Assembly: GCF_030704205.1 (NCBI RefSeq) | Contig: NZ_CP131913.1 | Location: 2,542,001-2,606,000, forward strand | Direction: 5' to 3' | DNA length: 64,000 nucleotides | From: Halomonas alkalicola | Lineage (GTDB): Bacteria > Pseudomonadota > Gammaproteobacteria > Pseudomonadales > Halomonadaceae | Part shown: positions 61,809 through 64,000 of the stretch, piece after piece | How positions within the stretch are numbered: position 1 is the first letter of the stretch | How the letters are laid out: the number at the start of each line of letters is the position of its first letter | Translations under genes and position numbers: made by a program | The notes under the pieces: generated by a model | What the model was told of the DNA's origin: nothing | The model's database searches: none | The model's input: the letters and a program-made list of their open reading frames with translations, nothing else

Positions 61809-64000
61809 TCAGCTGAGCGTCTGGGGGTCGATATCCAGCGACCAGCGGGTGCGGCGCGCCTCGGGCGCGGCCTCCAGCCAGGCGGTCAGCCAGGCGCAGG
61901 CTTCGTGGAGGGCGCTGCGCCGTTCGGCGCTGAGCATCACCTGCAGGTGGTAGCGCCCCTGGCGGCGCTCCATGGGGGCCGGCACCGGGCCGAGGCACTC
62001 CACCGCGCTCTCGCGCTCGGCCAGCCAGCCGCGCAGCGCGGCGGCGGCGCGCCGGGCGAGCTCGCCGGCGGCCTCTTCCCTGGCGCTCTCCAGGCGCAGC
62101 AGCGCCAGGAAGCGGAAGGGGGGCAGGGCGGCGGCGCGGCGCTCCGCGAGCAGCTGCTCGGCCAGGGCGGCATAGCCCCGCTCGGCCAGCAGGCGCAGGT
62201 GGGGGTCATCCGGGTGCATGGTCTGTACCAGCACCCGGCCGGGGTGGGCGGCGCGGCCGGCGCGGCCGGCCACCTGGACCAGCAGCTGGGCACTCTGCTC
62301 CAGGGCGCGAAAGTCGCTGGCATAGAGGCCGGCGTCGGCGTTGACCACCACCACCAGGGTGACGTGGGGCAGGTGGTGGCCCTTGGCCAGCATCTGGGTG
62401 CCCACCAGCAGGCAGGGCTCGCCTCGGCGCACCTCGGCCAGCGCCTGCTCGAAGGCGTCGCGGCGGCGGGTGCTGTCGCGGTCGATGCGGTGCACCGGCA
62501 CCTTCGGGAAGAGGCCGGCCAGGGTCTCCTCGGTGCGTTCGGTGCCGCTGCCCAGGGGGCGCAGGTCGATGCTGCCGCACTGCGGGCAGCTATTCGGCAG
62601 CGCCCGGCGGCGGTCGCAGTGGTGGCAGGCGAGCAGCGGCGGCTGGCGGTGCAGGGTCATGCGGGCGTCGCAGGCGTCGCACTCGGCCAGCCAGCCGCAG
62701 GCGTGGCAGGCCAGGGTCGGCGCGAAGCCGCGGCGGTTGATGAACACCAGCACCTGGTGACCGGCGCCCAGGGTCTCGCGGATGGCGTCGAGCACTGGCG
62801 GGATCAGGCCGCCCTGGCGGGGCCGGCCGCGCAGGTCGATCAGCTCCAGCCGGGCGGGGGCATGGCGGGTGGCGCGGCGGGTCAGCGGCAGATGGCGCCA
62901 CTCGCCGCTGTGCGCCTTGGCCAGGCTCTCAAGCGAAGGGGTGGCACTGCCGAGCAGCAGCGGGATGCCGTGATGGTGGGCGCGGGCCACCGCCAGGTCC
63001 CGGGCGTGGTAGCGCAGGCCGTCCTGCTGCTTGTAGGAGCCGTCGTGCTCCTCGTCGACGATGATGGCGCCGGGGCGCGCCAGCGGGGTGAAGATCGCCG
63101 AGCGGGTGCCGATGACGATGGGCGCGCGGCCGCTGGCGGCGGCTTCCCAGGCGTCCAGCCGCTCGTGGTCGGTGAGGCCGGAGTGCAGGGCCACCACCGG
63201 CACCCGGAAGCGCTTGCGGAAGCGGGCCAGGGTCTGGGGGGTGAGGCCGATCTCCGGCACCAGCACCAGCGCCTGGCGCCCGCGCCCCACCACCGCCTCG
63301 ATCAGCTGCAGGTAGACCTCGGTCTTGCCGCTGCCGGTGACTCCCTCCAGCAGGCAGGGGTGATAGGCCTCCAGGCGCTCGTGCAGGGCGGCCAGCGCCG
63401 TGGCCTGCTCGCGGTTGAGGGGCAGGGCAGGGGCAGGCTCCGCCAGCAGCTGGTCGGCGTCTGGCCGGGAGCGGGCGGTGAGCGGCTCCTCGCGGGACGC
63501 CACCAGCCCCTTGGCGGCCAGGGCCCTGAGCTGGTCGCGGGAAAATGACTGGGCCAGGATCGCCTGGGCGGCCAGGCCGTGGGGGTGCTGGGCGAGCATC
63601 GCCAGCAGCTCGGCCTGGCGCGGGGCGCGTGACAGGGACTCGGGGGGCGCGTCACGGCCCGCGGCGGTGAGCTGCCAGCGCTCCCGGGTACGCCCCTCCA
63701 GGGCGCGACCCTGGCGCAGCAGCACCGGCATGGCCTGGTGCAGGGTGTCCCCCAGGGAGTGCTGGTAATAGCGGGCGGTGAAGCGGCACAGCCACAGCCA
63801 GTCGGCGGGCAGCGGTGCGGCGTCCAGGCAGGCGGCGACGGGCCTGAGCTCGGCCAGCGGCAGCTCGCTGCGCTCGCGGCACTCCATCACCACGCCGACC
63901 ACCTCGCGCCGCCCGAAGGGCACCCTCACGCGCAGCCCCGGGGCCCAGCCGCCGGGCGGCGGCGCACCGGCAGGGCGATAGTCGAACAGTCGGCGCAGCG
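61809..64000 (-). CDS. priA: Primosomal protein N' (replication restart helicase), 5' truncated by window edge
   Basis: 3'-5' DNA helicase that reloads the replisome at stalled forks. The frame is open through the last base of the window, so the first residues are missing; the visible N-terminal DNA-binding part includes LFDYRPAGAPPPGGWAPGLR and VPFGRREVVGVV. It has Walker A GVTGSGKTE, the DEEHD box and the zinc region with paired cysteines (CHACGWLAECDAC, CHHCDRRRALPNSCPQCGS). The helicase C-terminal motifs follow (GTQMLAKGHHLPHV, QVAGRAGRA). It ends at TGA 61809-61811. Confidence 0.97.
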   Translation of the reverse strand, partial: LRRLFDYRPAGAPPPGGWAPGLRVRVPFGRREVVGVVMECRERSELPLAELRPVAACLDAAPLPADWLWLCRFTARYYQHSLGDTLHQAMPVLLRQGRALEGRTRERWQLTAAGRDAPPESLSRAPRQAELLAMLAQHPHGLAAQAILAQSFSRDQLRALAAKGLVASREEPLTARSRPDADQLLAEPAPALPLNREQATALAALHERLEAYHPCLLEGVTGSGKTEVYLQLIEAVVGRGRQALVLVPEIGLTPQTLARFRKRFRVPVVALHSGLTDHERLDAWEAAASGRAPIVIGTRSAIFTPLARPGAIIVDEEHDGSYKQQDGLRYHARDLAVARAHHHGIPLLLGSATPSLESLAKAHSGEWRHLPLTRRATRHAPARLELIDLRGRPRQGGLIPPVLDAIRETLGAGHQVLVFINRRGFAPTLACHACGWLAECDACDARMTLHRQPPLLACHHCDRRRALPNSCPQCGSIDLRPLGSGTERTEETLAGLFPKVPVHRIDRDSTRRRDAFEQALAEVRRGEPCLLVGTQMLAKGHHLPHVTLVVVVNADAGLYASDFRALEQSAQLLVQVAGRAGRAAHPGRVLVQTMHPDDPHLRLLAERGYAALAEQLLAERRAAALPPFRFLALLRLESAREEAAGELARRAAAALRGWLAERESAVECLGPVPAPMERRQGRYHLQVMLSAERRSALHEACAWLTAWLEAAPEARRTRWSLDIDPQTLS

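Overview
The window is a high-GC chromosomal segment of a gammaproteobacterium. The gene order (dapE-dapD-dapC-glnD-map-rpsB-tsf-pyrH-frr-uppS-cdsA-dxr-rseP-bamA-skp-lpxD-fabZ-lpxA-lpxB-rnhB-dnaE-accA-tilS, then ppx/rho/ubiD, ppk1/hemB, tatABC-hisE-ubiBJE, hslVU-argS-priA) and the acid-rich proteins suggest the Halomonadaceae (Halomonas or a close relative). This is inference from synteny and protein character; no rRNA is present to confirm it. Nearly all of the window is core housekeeping sequence. I saw no tRNA or rRNA gene, prophage, transposase or CRISPR array.

Layout. 1-9.4 kb: the end of trpS, a YeeE/YedE sulfur-compound transporter, NAD malic enzyme (maeA), aconitase (acnA), thioredoxin reductase (trxB), slyX and a membrane-anchored cold-shock-domain protein. 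9-13.4 kb: a minus-strand lysine/peptidoglycan-precursor operon, dapC-arsC-like-dapD-dapE plus a hypothetical gene. 13.4-16.9 kb: glnD and map, minus strand. 17-38 kb: a long plus-strand run for translation factors (rpsB, tsf, pyrH, frr), isoprenoid and phospholipid synthesis (uppS, cdsA, dxr), envelope assembly (rseP, bamA, skp), lipid A (lpxD, fabZ, lpxA, lpxB), and rnhB, dnaE, accA and tilS. 38-41.4 kb: ppx divergent from rho. 41.6-44.7 kb: ubiD, a flavin-reductase-like gene and folM. 44.7-46.5 kb: a small membrane peptide, then two tandem aromatic-rich leader peptides ahead of a DAHP synthase. 46.7-52.3 kb: a frameshifted DUF3087-like gene, ppk1, hemB and elbB. 51.5-56.5 kb: a minus-strand cluster tatABC, hisE and ubiB-ubiJ-ubiE. 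56.5-64 kb: a DUF971 gene, hslU, hslV, a SPOR-domain protein, argS and the 5'-truncated priA.

The most interesting non-gene content is of two kinds. First, the DAHP synthase gene is preceded by two small ORFs with clearly related starts. Each carries three Tyr, one Trp and one Phe codon within seven or eight consecutive codons, and each is followed by hairpins. This looks like a duplicated leader-peptide attenuator for the entry step of aromatic biosynthesis. Second, five intergenic gaps (about 8.0, 24.7, 32.1, 46.5 and 57.0 kb) contain copies of one imperfect-palindromic repeat of about 110 bp. Its central hairpin changes sequence from copy to copy while staying self-complementary.

Two genes (rseP and the DUF3087-like gene) are each broken by a single extra G in a G run. 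Because rseP is essential in E. coli, base-calling or assembly error is the simplest explanation there. Short tandem duplications recur in gene ends and gaps (dapC C-terminus, the SPOR gene stop, the rpsB-tsf gap and the gap at 9.0 kb).
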